Origin: Falsiroseomonas tokyonensis | Lineage (GTDB): Bacteria > Pseudomonadota > Alphaproteobacteria > Acetobacterales > Acetobacteraceae | NCBI RefSeq assembly: GCF_019024325.1 | Contig: NZ_JAFNJS010000010.1 | Span: 104,709 to 168,708, forward strand | Direction: 5' to 3' | DNA length: 64,000 nt | Shown: piece by piece, positions 8,099 through 16,375 of the stretch | Layout: each line of letters begins with the position of its first letter | Position numbering within the stretch: the first letter of the stretch is position 1 | The notes under the pieces: generated by a model | What the model was told of the DNA's origin: nothing | Database searches by the model: none | The model's input: the letters and a program-made list of their open reading frames with translations, nothing else | Made by a program: the position numbers and the translations under genes

Positions 8099-8769
8099 GT
8101 GACGTTTCCTTTGGCCCTGATGGGCGTGACATGGTCTTCGAGTCCCGGCTCCGCCACGCCGCGCCGCATCACCAGGCAGGATGCTGGCAGGTCCTGCCGG
8201 AAACTGGCGCCGGAGTCGGCCAGGCGGTGCAGGAAGCGGTCGAGATGGCGCATGGCGCCGCCGGGCAGGTCGTGCAGTACCAGGAGAGGCCGCGGCTGGG
8301 CGAGGCACTGCGCCAAAGCGATGTCGGGCCAGCCCTCCGGGTCGCGCCAGTCGCCCGGCACGGCGGACCAGAGCACCACCGTATGGCGCTGCGCGGCCAG
8401 GTGGTCGCGCGCCTCGGCGCTCAGCAGATGCGGGCCGAGCCGGCCGCCGCCGCCGACGGGGCGAAACAGCCGGTCCGGATGCGCAAGCCGCCCGATCAGG
8501 CGCTGCGTGGCGCCGATCTCGGCCTCCGCATGGCCGGCATCCTGCCTTTCGCCCAGCGGACCGGAATGGGTGAAGCTGTGATTGCCGATCCAATGACCCT
8601 CGGCATGGGCGCGTTCCACCAGCGCCAGGCGGGCCGGTTCAACCAGCTTGCTGCCGATGACGAAGAAGGTCGCAGCAATGCCGTGGCGACGCAGCACTTC
8701 CAGCACATGCGGCGTCACCTCGGGTTCGGGCCCGTTGTCGAAGCTCAGCGTGACAACGGGCCCGGCCAT
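8083..8769 (-). CDS. NodB-homology polysaccharide deacetylase-family protein
   Basis: A 228-residue protein with the NodB fold, a family of metal-dependent amide hydrolases acting on N-acetyl sugars or small amides. Motif 1 is LSFDNGPEPE, with asparagine where the usual TFDDGP has the second, metal-binding aspartate. Motif 2 is IGNHSFTHSG with both histidines, and motif 3 is LFRPVGGGGR. Later motifs include LVLHDLP. No signal peptide is present, so it acts in the cytoplasm. With its catabolic neighbours it may hydrolyse a small amide rather than a polysaccharide. The start at 8769 lies only 4 bases after the FAH-family gene. Confidence 0.8.
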   Translation of the reverse strand: MAGPVVTLSFDNGPEPEVTPHVLEVLRRHGIAATFFVIGSKLVEPARLALVERAHAEGHWIGNHSFTHSGPLGERQDAGHAEAEIGATQRLIGRLAHPDRLFRPVGGGGRLGPHLLSAEARDHLAAQRHTVVLWSAVPGDWRDPEGWPDIALAQCLAQPRPLLVLHDLPGGAMRHLDRFLHRLADSGASFRQDLPASCLVMRRGVAEPGLEDHVTPIRAKGNVTCSAA

Positions 8770-8773
8770 GGGG

Positions 8774-9631
8774 TCAGGCCTCGTCCTCGATCGTGTTGCG
8801 CAGCACACCGAGGCTTTCGATCTCCACCTCCACCACATCGCCGGGGGCGAGGAAGCGCGGCGGCTTGCGGGCATAGCCGACGCCGGAGGGCGTGCCGGTG
8901 GCGATCACGTCGCCGGGCTCCAGCGTCATCACCTCGGACAGGATGGCGATCAGCTTCGGCACCTTGAAGATCATGTCGCCGGTGGTGCTGTCCTGCATCA
9001 CCTCCCCGTTCAGGCGCGTCATGATCCGCAGGTTGTCGGCACCGGGCGAGACTTCATCCGCGGTGACGATCTCCGGCCCGAAGGCGCCGGTGCGGTCGAA
9101 ATTCTTGCCGACGGTCCATTGCGTGGACTTGCGCTGGAAGTCGCGCACGCTGCCCTCGTTGAAGCAGGCATAGCCGGCGATGACGGACAGCGCATCGGCC
9201 TCGCGCACATGCCGCGCGCGGCGGCCGATGACGATGGCGAGCTCCGCCTCCCAGTCCAGCTTCTGGCTGGCGCGCGGGCGCAGCATCGGCTGGTCGTGCG
9301 CGACGAGGGAGGTGGCGCCGCGCATGAAGACGGCCGGGTAGTCGGGGATCGGGTTGCCGCCTTCCTTGGCGTGCAGCGCATAGTTCAGCCCGATGCAGAT
9401 CATCTTGCCCGGCACCGGCACCGGCGGCAGCAGGGTGAGGCCGGCGAGCGGGCGGCGTGGCGCATCCTTGGCGCGCGCGGCGAGGCTGGCGAGGTAGTCC
9501 GCCCCCTTGGCCAGCAGCGCCGGCATATCGGCCGGCACATCGCCGCCCAGCCCGTCCAGCGCCACCACATCGGCGCCAAGGCGCAGGCCGAGACGGGGCT
9601 TGCCCGCATCCTCGAACGTCAAAAGCCGCAT
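8774..9631 (-). CDS. Fumarylacetoacetate hydrolase (FAH) family protein
   Basis: A 285-residue FAH-fold enzyme. These metal-dependent hydrolases, hydratases or decarboxylases act on 2-oxo acids from ring cleavage. The core shows MICIGLNYALHAKEGG, then the metal-site glutamates in LDWEAELAIVIG, and the C-terminal VIATGTPSGVGYARKPP loop. A GGAGGAA box stands 7 bases before the ATG. It is the first gene of the minus-strand operon and is divergent from the GntR regulator gene. The exact reaction is not decidable; fumarylpyruvate hydrolase or 2-oxopent-4-enoate hydratase-like activity are both possible. Confidence 0.9.
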   Translation of the reverse strand: MRLLTFEDAGKPRLGLRLGADVVALDGLGGDVPADMPALLAKGADYLASLAARAKDAPRRPLAGLTLLPPVPVPGKMICIGLNYALHAKEGGNPIPDYPAVFMRGATSLVAHDQPMLRPRASQKLDWEAELAIVIGRRARHVREADALSVIAGYACFNEGSVRDFQRKSTQWTVGKNFDRTGAFGPEIVTADEVSPGADNLRIMTRLNGEVMQDSTTGDMIFKVPKLIAILSEVMTLEPGDVIATGTPSGVGYARKPPRFLAPGDVVEVEIESLGVLRNTIEDEA

Positions 9632-9658
9632 GAATCACTTCCTCCGAAGGCTGCAGGT

Positions 9659-9678
9659 TTTCCCGATAAAATGGGAAA
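9659..9678. promoter_or_regulatory. Inverted repeat, candidate GntR operator in divergent promoter
   Basis: TTTCCC and GGGAAA flank an 8-base AT-rich spacer, 28 bases upstream of the FAH-family start and 58 bases upstream of the gntR start. The whole 104-base divergent region is unusually AT-rich for this DNA. Binding by the adjacent GntR protein is an inference. Confidence 0.5.
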
Positions 9679-9735
9679 GTCAACGTGTTTTAACGCTCTT
9701 GTCGTGCGCCGCGCCAGGCGCCATCCTGCATCCGA

Positions 9736-10479
9736 ATGTCCTTCGCCCCCACCAGCCCGAACGGATCGCCGGATACCCAGGCCACCGCCGTCTATCGGCG
9801 GCTGCGCTCGGACATACTGGAGGGGCGCCTGGCGCCCGGGCTGCGGCTGAAGGTGCAGGAACTGGCCGGTCACTACGGCGCCGGCCCCGCGCCGCTGCGG
9901 GAGGCGCTGGCCCAGTTGGCGGCGGAGGGGCTGGCGCGGCGGATCGAGCAGCGCGGCTTCCGCGTGGCGGATGCCGACCCGGCGGGCTTCGCCGGGCTGA
10001 TCCGCAGCCGCTGCCTGGCGGAGGCGCTGGCGCTGCGCGAATCCATCGCCCGCGGCGATGCCGCCTGGGAAGATGCGCTCGCCGCCGCCGAACGCCGCCT
10101 GGCGCGGCTGCCAAGGTCCACCGATCCCGCGCGCTTCGTCAGTAACCCGGCCTGGGAGAGTGCGCATCGCGCCTTCCACCACGCGCTGATCGCGGCCTGC
10201 GAGGCGCCGCCGCTGCTGGCCTTCTGCGACCGGCTGCGGGAGGAGGCGGACCGCTACCGCGCGCTGGCCAATGCCGTGGCCTATCCGGGCCGCGACGTCG
10301 CCGCCGAACATGCCGCCATCGCCGAGGCGGCGCTGGACCGCGACGCGGACCGCGCCGCCGCGCTGCTGTCCGAGCACCTGGCCGCCACCGGCGAATTCGT
10401 GCGGGTTGCGCTGGAGAAGCGGCATGCCTCTCAGCGCGGCGGCCGGCGCGCCGAAGCCGCCCCGCAGCCGCGCGCCTGA
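9736..10479 (+). CDS. GntR-family (FadR/FCD subgroup) transcriptional regulator
   Basis: A 247-residue regulator. The winged helix-turn-helix covers residues 15-80 (VYRRLRSDILEGRLAPG, then LAGHYGAGPAPLREALAQL and EGLARRIEQRGFRVAD). The C-terminal all-helical FCD effector domain runs from about residue 90 with its conserved metal-pocket histidines (FHHAL, EHAAI). It is divergent from the FAH-dioxygenase-Bug operon and lies 28 bases before the MetE-like gene. It most likely controls both in response to a carboxylate intermediate. Confidence 0.9.
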   Translation: MSFAPTSPNGSPDTQATAVYRRLRSDILEGRLAPGLRLKVQELAGHYGAGPAPLREALAQLAAEGLARRIEQRGFRVADADPAGFAGLIRSRCLAEALALRESIARGDAAWEDALAAAERRLARLPRSTDPARFVSNPAWESAHRAFHHALIAACEAPPLLAFCDRLREEADRYRALANAVAYPGRDVAAEHAAIAEAALDRDADRAAALLSEHLAATGEFVRVALEKRHASQRGGRRAEAAPQPRA

Positions 10480-10507
10480 AGAGTCACGCCCAAAGGGAGA
10501 GAACGCC

Positions 10508-11551
10508 ATGGCCGATGCCAAGACCCTGCTGCCGACCACCGTCGTCGGCAGCTATCCGCAACCCGCCTGGCTGGTGGACCAGGCCGTGCTCCGCAAGAAC
10601 AACGTGGTGCCGCGCGTGCGGCTGAAGGAGATCTGGCGCGTCTCGGAGGATGCGCTGGAACAGGCGCAGGACGATGCGACGCTGATCGCGATCCGCGACA
10701 TGGAACGCGCCGGCATCGACATCATCACCGATGGCGAGATGCGCCGCGAGAGCTACTCCAACCGCTTCGCCCTGGCGCTGGAGGGCGTGGACGTGGACAC
10801 GCCGGCGATGGTGACGGGCCGCATGGGCAAGCCCACGCCGGTGCCGCGCGTGGTGGGCGCGCTGCGTCGCCGCCATCCGGTGGAGGTGCGGGACATGCAT
10901 TTCCTGCGCGCCAATACCGAGCGCGGTGCGAAGATCACGCTACCCGGCCCCTTCACCCTGTCCATGCAGGCGCATGACGAACACTACAAGGACGAGGAGG
11001 CGCTCGCCATGGCCTATGCCGAGGTGGTGAATGCCGAGGCGAAGGACCTGGTCGCCGCCGGTGCCGATGTCATCCAGCTCGACGAGCCCTGGCTGCAGGC
11101 GCGGCCCGAACAGGCGAAGCGCTACGGCGTGAAGGCGATCAACCGCGCGCTGGAAGGCGTGCCGGGCACGACGGTGGTGCATCTGTGCTTCGGCTATGCG
11201 GCGGTCGTGTCCGAAAAGCCCTCCGGCTATTCCTTCCTGCCGCAGCTTTCGGATTCGCTCGCCGGCCAGATCTCGATCGAGGCGGCGCAGCCGAAGCTCG
11301 ACCTCGGCATCCTCTCGGAACTGTCGAACAAGACCATCATGCTCGGCGTGCTCGATCTCGGCACGGAGGAGGTGGAGACGGCGGAGACGGTGGCGCAGCG
11401 GATCCGCGCCGGGCTGCGGCATGTGTCGGCGGAGCGGCTGGTGCCCGCGCCCGATTGCGGCATGAAGTATATTCCGCGCAGCCGTGCCTTCGCGAAGCTG
11501 AAGGCGCTGGCCGAAGGCGCGGCGATCGTGCGGCGCGAATTGGCCGGCTGA
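10508..11551 (+). CDS. MetE C-terminal-domain-only (core) methionine synthase family protein
   Basis: A 347-residue TIM-barrel protein matching only the catalytic C-terminal half of cobalamin-independent methionine synthase. It begins TTVVGSYPQPAWLVDQ. The zinc-site residues expected for the family appear as the His and Cys of VVHLCFGY and the Cys of PAPDCGMKYIPR. DVIQLDEPWLQARP is the active-site aspartate region. The missing N-terminal half means it is not classical MetE. Members of this short group are often found in catabolic or methyl-transfer contexts. The ATG has GGGAGAGAA 5-6 bases upstream. It probably shares a transcript with the GntR gene. Confidence 0.82.
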   Translation: MADAKTLLPTTVVGSYPQPAWLVDQAVLRKNNVVPRVRLKEIWRVSEDALEQAQDDATLIAIRDMERAGIDIITDGEMRRESYSNRFALALEGVDVDTPAMVTGRMGKPTPVPRVVGALRRRHPVEVRDMHFLRANTERGAKITLPGPFTLSMQAHDEHYKDEEALAMAYAEVVNAEAKDLVAAGADVIQLDEPWLQARPEQAKRYGVKAINRALEGVPGTTVVHLCFGYAAVVSEKPSGYSFLPQLSDSLAGQISIEAAQPKLDLGILSELSNKTIMLGVLDLGTEEVETAETVAQRIRAGLRHVSAERLVPAPDCGMKYIPRSRAFAKLKALAEGAAIVRRELAG

Positions 11552-11559
11552 ATCCATCG

Positions 11560-11583
11560 CCGCGCGCGGGTTTTCGCGCGCGG
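11560..11583 (+). terminator. Stem-loop after the MetE-like gene
   Basis: CCGCGCGCG and CGCGCGCGG pair in a 9-bp stem with a GGTTTT loop, 9 bases after the stop codon. No T-run follows. The remainder of the gap up to 11838 holds only a TTGACA (11616-11621) without a good -10 partner. Confidence 0.5.
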
Positions 11584-11838
11584 CTCGGCGCGCGCCTGCG
11601 CCATCCTTACATTGATTGACAAATCTGAACGGGATTTCTGCCGCATCAAGGATCATCATCCGCTTCGACATTTGCTGCGTGCCGGCCATCGCAAGGACGT
11701 CGGCCCCAGGGCCGCCGCCAGGGCGCTGCTTCGCCCGCTGTGATGTCCACCTCGCCAAGGTGAGGCTTCCGGCGCGCCATCCCATCGGCGGCACTGCGCT
11801 GATTGGGGTTCGATGCAGGCAACGGGAGAGGCGGTGAA

Positions 11839-12279
11839 GTGAGCGCATTGCAAGCCGAGCCGAACGGCGTCGTTCGGAATCCGCTGCGGGCCATGGCGGA
11901 TCAGGTCAATATCAGGCTCGGCCAGCGCATCCGCGAGCTGCGCCGGCTGCGGCAGATGAACCAGTCCGATCTGGCGCGGGAGCTGGGCGTCACCTTCCAG
12001 CAGGTGCAGAAATACGAGCAGGGCGCGAACCGCGTCGCGGTCGGGACGCTGCTGCAGATCGCGCAGGCGCTGAAGGTGCGCCCGGAAGCCCTGCTGGGCG
12101 ATACGCTGCCTGGCGGATCGCTGGCCATCTGCGGCAGTCCGGACAGCCTATCGCCGAAGATGTTCGCCGAGCAGTTGCAGCTGACCGAACTTTTCCTCTC
12201 CATCCCCGACCCGGTCTGGCGCCGCCGCGTGCTGGACCTTCTGGAACTGCTGAGCGCCGCGAGCCGTCGCGGCGACTGA
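11839..12279 (+). CDS. XRE-family (Cro/CI HTH) transcriptional regulator
   Basis: A protein of about 146 residues with an HTH_3 domain (LGQRIRELRRLRQMNQSDLA, then VTFQQVQKYEQGANRVAVG, then QALKVRPEALLG). The C-terminal 60 residues (ELFLSIPDPVWRRRVLDLLE) are probably helical and resemble short alphaproteobacterial phage-repressor-like regulators. Three starts are possible: TTG at 11803, GTG at 11839 with GGGAGAGG 7 bases upstream, and ATG at 11893. The GTG is preferred because of that box. The target is unknown. It converges on the next gene with only 32 bases between. Confidence 0.8.
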   Translation: MSALQAEPNGVVRNPLRAMADQVNIRLGQRIRELRRLRQMNQSDLARELGVTFQQVQKYEQGANRVAVGTLLQIAQALKVRPEALLGDTLPGGSLAICGSPDSLSPKMFAEQLQLTELFLSIPDPVWRRRVLDLLELLSAASRRGD

Positions 12280-12311
12280 AGCCTGCACCCGGAAAAAGGG
12301 GCTGCGTCCGA

Positions 12312-12863
12312 TCAGCGGGGCGGCGTGGCGCCCTGTGCGACGGTCAGGAATTCCGCACGACGCGTGGCAAAATCCGCCACCTCGCCCACGCAGACCGTGC
12401 TGGTGCGGCCGCGTGGCGTCTGCAGGATGACAAAGAGGGTGCGGATTTCCTGCGCCCGCGCCGGCAGGCCCTCTCTTGGACGGATCATGCCTTCCAGTAG
12501 CAGGCCCACCAGATCACCCTGCCGGTAGGTTTCCTGATGCTGGATGTCGTAGATCGGCGACATGGCGCGGATCGCCGTATCGCGCCAGACCGGATTCTGG
12601 ACCGCCTCGTTCAGCTGGGCCTGGCTCAGGCTTGCCGTCGCCGGATCCTCCGCGAAGCTGACCTGGCAGCCGGTGTCCCTGTCCGAGGGGCGGCGCACGC
12701 CGAAGATGGTGGCATAGGGCGGTCGCGGGGGCAGGGGGCGCACCTCGTAACCCGCGGGCGGAGAGACCGACAGGGCGGCGGCCGTTTCCGGAGCCGACTT
12801 GGCTGCCGCCACGCCTGCCAGCGCGCAAAGCGCCGCCGCCACCATCGCCACCCGCATCGCCAT
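12312..12863 (-). CDS. Exported protein of unknown function
   Basis: A protein of about 183 residues, not recognised. It has a clear Sec signal (MRVAMVAAALCALAGVAAA), so it is periplasmic. The mature part begins with a proline-rich stretch (PPAGYEVRPLPPRPPYATI) and has two cysteines that could form a disulfide (TGCQVSF and STVCVGEV). A GLLLEGMIRPREGLPARAQEI loop precedes the final beta-strands. The ATG at 12863 was chosen because it starts just before the signal peptide; the frame is open to 12923. It lies 76 bases downstream of nothing on its own strand and is probably monocistronic. Confidence 0.6.
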   Translation of the reverse strand: MAMRVAMVAAALCALAGVAAAKSAPETAAALSVSPPAGYEVRPLPPRPPYATIFGVRRPSDRDTGCQVSFAEDPATASLSQAQLNEAVQNPVWRDTAIRAMSPIYDIQHQETYRQGDLVGLLLEGMIRPREGLPARAQEIRTLFVILQTPRGRTSTVCVGEVADFATRRAEFLTVAQGATPPR

Positions 12864-12939
12864 GTCCCATCCTGCCTGACGGCGCATCATCGCCGCAGCC
12901 CGCCGGGCGTTGCGACGCGCCATGGAACGTGAACACGAT

Positions 12940-13662
12940 TCAGATGGGCGCGAGGCCCACCGTCAGCCCGCCGCAGACATACAGCACCTGGCCGGTCACG
13001 AAGCCGCTGCGCGCGTCGAGGAAAAACTGCACAGCATTGGCCACGTCCTCCGGCGTGCCGAGCCGCTTCACCGGCACGCCCTCGATGATCGCGCGGGTGC
13101 GTGGGCTGTTGTCGGGATTGGCGCGCTTGAACAGTTCGGTCGCGATCGGGCCCGGCCCGATGGCGTTCACCGTGATTCCATCGGCGGCCAGTTCCAGCGC
13201 CCAGGTCCGTGCCAGCCCGATCAGCCCGGCCTTGGAGGCGCCATAGGCGCTACGCAATTCCTTCCCCAGCGCGGCGCGGGAGGCGATGTTGACGATGCGC
13301 CCGAAGCCCGCCGCGCGCATGGCCGGCAGCAGCGCCTGCGCCGCCAGCACCGCGCTGCGCAGGTTGACATCCATGACAGTGGCCAGATCCTCGACCGAGG
13401 TCTCCTCCAGCGCCGCGGGCTTCACCACGCCCACATTGTTCACCAGCCGCGTCGGCGCATGCCGTGCGGCCACCTCGGCCAGCACCGCCCGCGTCGCCGC
13501 CAGATCGGCGAAGTCGCATTGAAGAAAGTCCTCGGCGGGTAGAGGGGCCGCGGGCGGGCGCAGGTCGAGGTTCGCCACCCGCCAGCCCGCCGCCGCGGCA
13601 CGCTCCGCGACGGCCCGGCCGATGCCGCCCGAGCCGCCGGTCACCAGAACCGTCTCCGTCAC
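12940..13662 (-). CDS. Short-chain dehydrogenase/reductase (FabG-like)
   Basis: A 240-residue classical SDR. It has the nucleotide loop VTGGSGGIGRAV (residues 6-17), the NNVGVV strand, the catalytic serine in IVNIASRAALG, the YGASK tyrosine-lysine pair and the IGPGPIATELF loop. The GTG start at 13662 overlaps the stop of the upstream alpha/beta hydrolase gene as GTGA, with GGAGG 10 bases before, so the two are translationally coupled. The substrate is unknown; oxidation or reduction of a hydroxy acid or alcohol released by the hydrolase is plausible. Confidence 0.9.
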   Translation of the reverse strand: MTETVLVTGGSGGIGRAVAERAAAAGWRVANLDLRPPAAPLPAEDFLQCDFADLAATRAVLAEVAARHAPTRLVNNVGVVKPAALEETSVEDLATVMDVNLRSAVLAAQALLPAMRAAGFGRIVNIASRAALGKELRSAYGASKAGLIGLARTWALELAADGITVNAIGPGPIATELFKRANPDNSPRTRAIIEGVPVKRLGTPEDVANAVQFFLDARSGFVTGQVLYVCGGLTVGLAPI

Positions 13663-14468
13663 CTGTAGGTTTCCTCCAGCCATCCCGCCAGGCGATCCGC
13701 CAGGGCTTCCCAGCCCAGGTCGAGCATCATCGCATGGCCCATCCCGTCCAGCAGCGCGAAGGGCGCGGCGTGCCAGGCGGCGGTGCGCACCACGGCATCC
13801 GGCGGCACCAGCGGGTCGCGCCTTCCGCCGAAGACCACCAGCGGCCGGCCGAGGCCCCAGGCCGGCGGCACCGGCTGCGGCGCCTGGGCTTCCAGCAGCG
13901 CCAGGCGGCTTTCGGCGCCCATCCGCGCCAGGTGATGCAACGCCACTGCCTCCGCCATGCCGGGGCCGAAAAGGGCGCGGCGCAGCAGCGCAGCCTCCGC
14001 CACCGTGCCGCCCGGCTCCGTCATCCGCGCCACGGCGCGCCAGAGTGGCGGATCGGCGAGGGCAAGGCGCCAACTGGCCCAGGCGAGGCCTTCCGGCGGC
14101 GCGGGGGCCAGCAGGGCCAGGCCGGCGACTTCCGGCGCGTCCAGCAGCCGCTGCGCCACCAGCCCGCCCAGCGAATGGCCCACCAGCACCACGCGGCGAT
14201 GCAGCGCCGCCATGGCCGCCCGCGCATCGGCCATGTAGTCGGCCAGGCCTGCGGGCCGGTCCGGCGTGCCGCGGTTGAAGCCGGGGGCGAAGACCGCATG
14301 GCCGGCGGCCGCCAGCCTGGCGCCGAACCCCTCGGCCCAGACCCAGCTGCCGCAGGCCGCGCCGTGCAGCAGCAGCAGGGCCGGCGCATCCGGCCGGGGG
14401 GCCGGCGGGTCCCAGGCCAGCATGCGGCCGCGGGCGAAATGCATCTCGGAAGGGTCGGGCGCGCGCAT
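13659..14468 (-). CDS. Alpha/beta hydrolase
   Basis: A 269-residue alpha/beta-hydrolase-fold enzyme. The oxyanion stretch is LLLHGAACGSWVW (near residue 32), the nucleophile elbow is VLVGHSLGGLVAQ (near residue 95), the acid is in FGGRRDPLVPP and the catalytic histidine in DGMGHAMMLD. No signal peptide is seen. It may be an esterase or lactonase. It is coupled to the SDR gene downstream and divergent from the antiporter gene (75-base shared promoter gap). Confidence 0.88.
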   Translation of the reverse strand: MRAPDPSEMHFARGRMLAWDPPAPRPDAPALLLLHGAACGSWVWAEGFGARLAAAGHAVFAPGFNRGTPDRPAGLADYMADARAAMAALHRRVVLVGHSLGGLVAQRLLDAPEVAGLALLAPAPPEGLAWASWRLALADPPLWRAVARMTEPGGTVAEAALLRRALFGPGMAEAVALHHLARMGAESRLALLEAQAPQPVPPAWGLGRPLVVFGGRRDPLVPPDAVVRTAAWHAAPFALLDGMGHAMMLDLGWEALADRLAGWLEETYR

Positions 14469-14543
14469 CGCCTGCCATGGTGGCAAGCCACAGGCGCGGC
14501 GACAACTGTTCCAAGGCCGTCCGGCCGGGCTATACGCGTTGCC

Positions 14544-16313
14544 ATGCCGCACGGACCCGATCCCATGCTGGCGACGATCGTCGCCTGCATCCTGCTTGCC
14601 TTCGTCATGGGTTCCCTGGCGCGCATGCTGCGGCTGCCGGCGCTGATCGGCTATATCGCCGCCGGCATGCTGATCGGCCCCTACCTGCCCGGCGCGGTGG
14701 CGGAACGCGGCATGGTCAGCGCCATGGCGGAAATCGGCGTCGCGCTGCTGCTGTTCAGCATTGGCCTGCATTTCCGGGCGGCCGACCTGCTGGCGGTCTG
14801 GCGGGTGGCGGTGCCGGGGGCGGTGGCGCAGATCGCCCTGGCCGGGCTGGCCGGCGCGCTGGTCGGCCAGGCGCTGCTGGGACTGGCGCCGGGCATCTCC
14901 TTCGCCTTCGGCCTGGCGCTGGCCATCTCCTCCACCGCAGTCGCCACCAAGGCGCTGGAGGAGCGCGGCAAGCTGGGCGGCGCGGCGGGGCGGCTCGCGC
15001 TCGGCTGGCTGGTGATGCAGGACCTGGTCGTGGTCTTCGCGCTCGTGCTGCTGCCGGCGCTGGCGGGCGGGGCGGGGGGCGGGCCAGGGGGCGGGCCAGG
15101 GGGCGGGGCCACGGCCATGCTGCTCGGCCTGGGGAAGGCCGCGCTATCGCTGGTGGCCTTCGTGCTGCTGATGGTGCTGGTCGGCCGCCGGGCGCTGCCC
15201 TGGGCGCTGACGCGTGTGGCCCGCGGCGGGTCGCGCGAATTGTTCACCCTGGCCGTGCTGGCCGCGGCGCTCGGCGTGGCTGCCATCGCCTCCTCCCTGT
15301 TCGGCGTGTCCTTTGCGCTGGGCGCCTTCTTCGCCGGCGTGCTGCTGGGGGAAAGTGACCTCGGCCACCAGGCGGCGGCGGAGGCGACGCCGCTGACGCG
15401 CATCTTCTCCGCCATCTTTTTCGTCTCGGTGGGCCTGCTGCTGGACTTCAGCCAGGTCGGTGGCACGCCGCTGGCGGCGCTGGCTGCCACGCTCTCCGTC
15501 ATCCTGGCGATCGGCGGCAGCGTGCTGGCGCTGCTGCTGCTGCTGGGCGTGCCGGCGCGCACCGCGCTGCTGGTGGCGGCGGGCCTGTCGCAGATCGGCG
15601 AATTCTCCTTCCTGCTGACCGAGGTCTCGATCCGCCAGGGCCTGCTGCCGGAGCTGGTGCGCGGGCCGGTGCTGATGGCCGCCATCGGCAGCATCATCGC
15701 CACCCCCCTGCTGCTGAAGGCGGCCGATGCGCTGGCGCCCGCCTTCGAGCGCTGGCTGGCGGCCCGCGCCGCGCGCCGCCCGGCCGCCACGCTGCGCCAG
15801 GCGCCGCCACCGGTTCCCTGGCCGCTGCTGGAAGGCCACGCCATCGTCGTCGGCGCCGGGCGCGTGGGCGCCACCGTCATCGGCGCGCTGCGCCGCCACC
15901 ACCTGCCCCTGATCGTGATGGAGGAGGATCGCGCCATCGCCGAGCGCCTGACGGCGGAAGGCATCCCCACCATCTGGGGCGATGCGACGCGGCCCGAAGT
16001 GCTGGCCGCCGCGCATCCGGAACGCGCCCGCATCCTGATCCTGGCCCTGCCCGGCGCGCTGGAGGGGCGGGAGGTGCTGCGCCTGGCGCGGCAGGCCAAT
16101 CCCGCCATCCAGACCGTGGTGCGCAGCCATTCGGAGACCGAGGCCGCCTGGCTGGAGGCGGAGGGCGGGGTCGGGCTGGTGATGATGGGGGAGCGGGAGA
16201 TCGCGCTCGGCATGGCCGATTTCGCCATGCAGCGCCTGGGCATCGCCGCCAGCACGGCGCAGGCGACCGTCGATGTGCTGCGTCGGCGGCACATGCCCGG
16301 CGTCGCCGGATGA
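14544..16313 (+). CDS. ybaL: CPA2-family cation:proton antiporter with TrkA-N domain (YbaL/KefC-like)
   Basis: A 589-residue inner-membrane protein. Residues 1-400 contain about 12 membrane segments of the sodium/hydrogen exchanger type (LIGYIAAGMLIGPYLPG, GVALLLFSIGLHF, ALAISSTAVATKALEE). Residues 430-560 form a cytoplasmic Rossmann/TrkA-N domain (AIVVGAGRVGATVIGALRR). It probably exports K+ or Na+ in exchange for protons under NAD(H) or glutathione-type control. Start choice: MPHGPDPMLATIV lines up with the E. coli YbaL N-terminus as I remember it. Between helices it carries a glycine-rich GGAGGGPGGGPGGGA loop made of an imperfect short DNA repeat near 15067-15112. Confidence 0.9.
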   Translation: MPHGPDPMLATIVACILLAFVMGSLARMLRLPALIGYIAAGMLIGPYLPGAVAERGMVSAMAEIGVALLLFSIGLHFRAADLLAVWRVAVPGAVAQIALAGLAGALVGQALLGLAPGISFAFGLALAISSTAVATKALEERGKLGGAAGRLALGWLVMQDLVVVFALVLLPALAGGAGGGPGGGPGGGATAMLLGLGKAALSLVAFVLLMVLVGRRALPWALTRVARGGSRELFTLAVLAAALGVAAIASSLFGVSFALGAFFAGVLLGESDLGHQAAAEATPLTRIFSAIFFVSVGLLLDFSQVGGTPLAALAATLSVILAIGGSVLALLLLLGVPARTALLVAAGLSQIGEFSFLLTEVSIRQGLLPELVRGPVLMAAIGSIIATPLLLKAADALAPAFERWLAARAARRPAATLRQAPPPVPWPLLEGHAIVVGAGRVGATVIGALRRHHLPLIVMEEDRAIAERLTAEGIPTIWGDATRPEVLAAAHPERARILILALPGALEGREVLRLARQANPAIQTVVRSHSETEAAWLEAEGGVGLVMMGEREIALGMADFAMQRLGIAASTAQATVDVLRRRHMPGVAG

Positions 16314-16328
16314 CATTTTTCTGACTGC

Positions 16329-16362
16329 ACCGTCTGGACGGTTGACGAACCGTCCGGACGGT
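16329..16362. promoter_or_regulatory. Twin palindromic operators, probable TetR autoregulatory site
   Basis: Two 14-bp palindromes stand with centres 20 bp apart: ACCGTCTGGACGGT (16329-16342, one mismatched pair) and ACCGTCCGGACGGT (16349-16362, perfect). A TTGACG hexamer (16342-16347) lies between them, with a weak AGTTAA (16365-16370) 17 bases on, close to the tetR ATG at 16376. This is the layout of a repressor covering its own promoter. Confidence 0.8.
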
Positions 16363-16375
16363 CCAGTTAACCGCC

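Noticed and set aside
11616..11621. TTGACA as promoter of the XRE gene
   Set aside because: No acceptable -10 hexamer stands 16-18 bases downstream, so it is mentioned only within the neighbouring terminator entry.
13464..14543. 360-codon N-terminal extension of the antiporter frame
   Set aside because: It is antisense to the SDR and hydrolase genes and Arg/Pro-rich; the antiporter starts with its first membrane helix at 14544.
15067..15112. Possible CRISPR-like or VNTR array
   Set aside because: It is a short coding repeat inside the antiporter gene with no spacers; no CRISPR repeat or cas gene is seen in the window.
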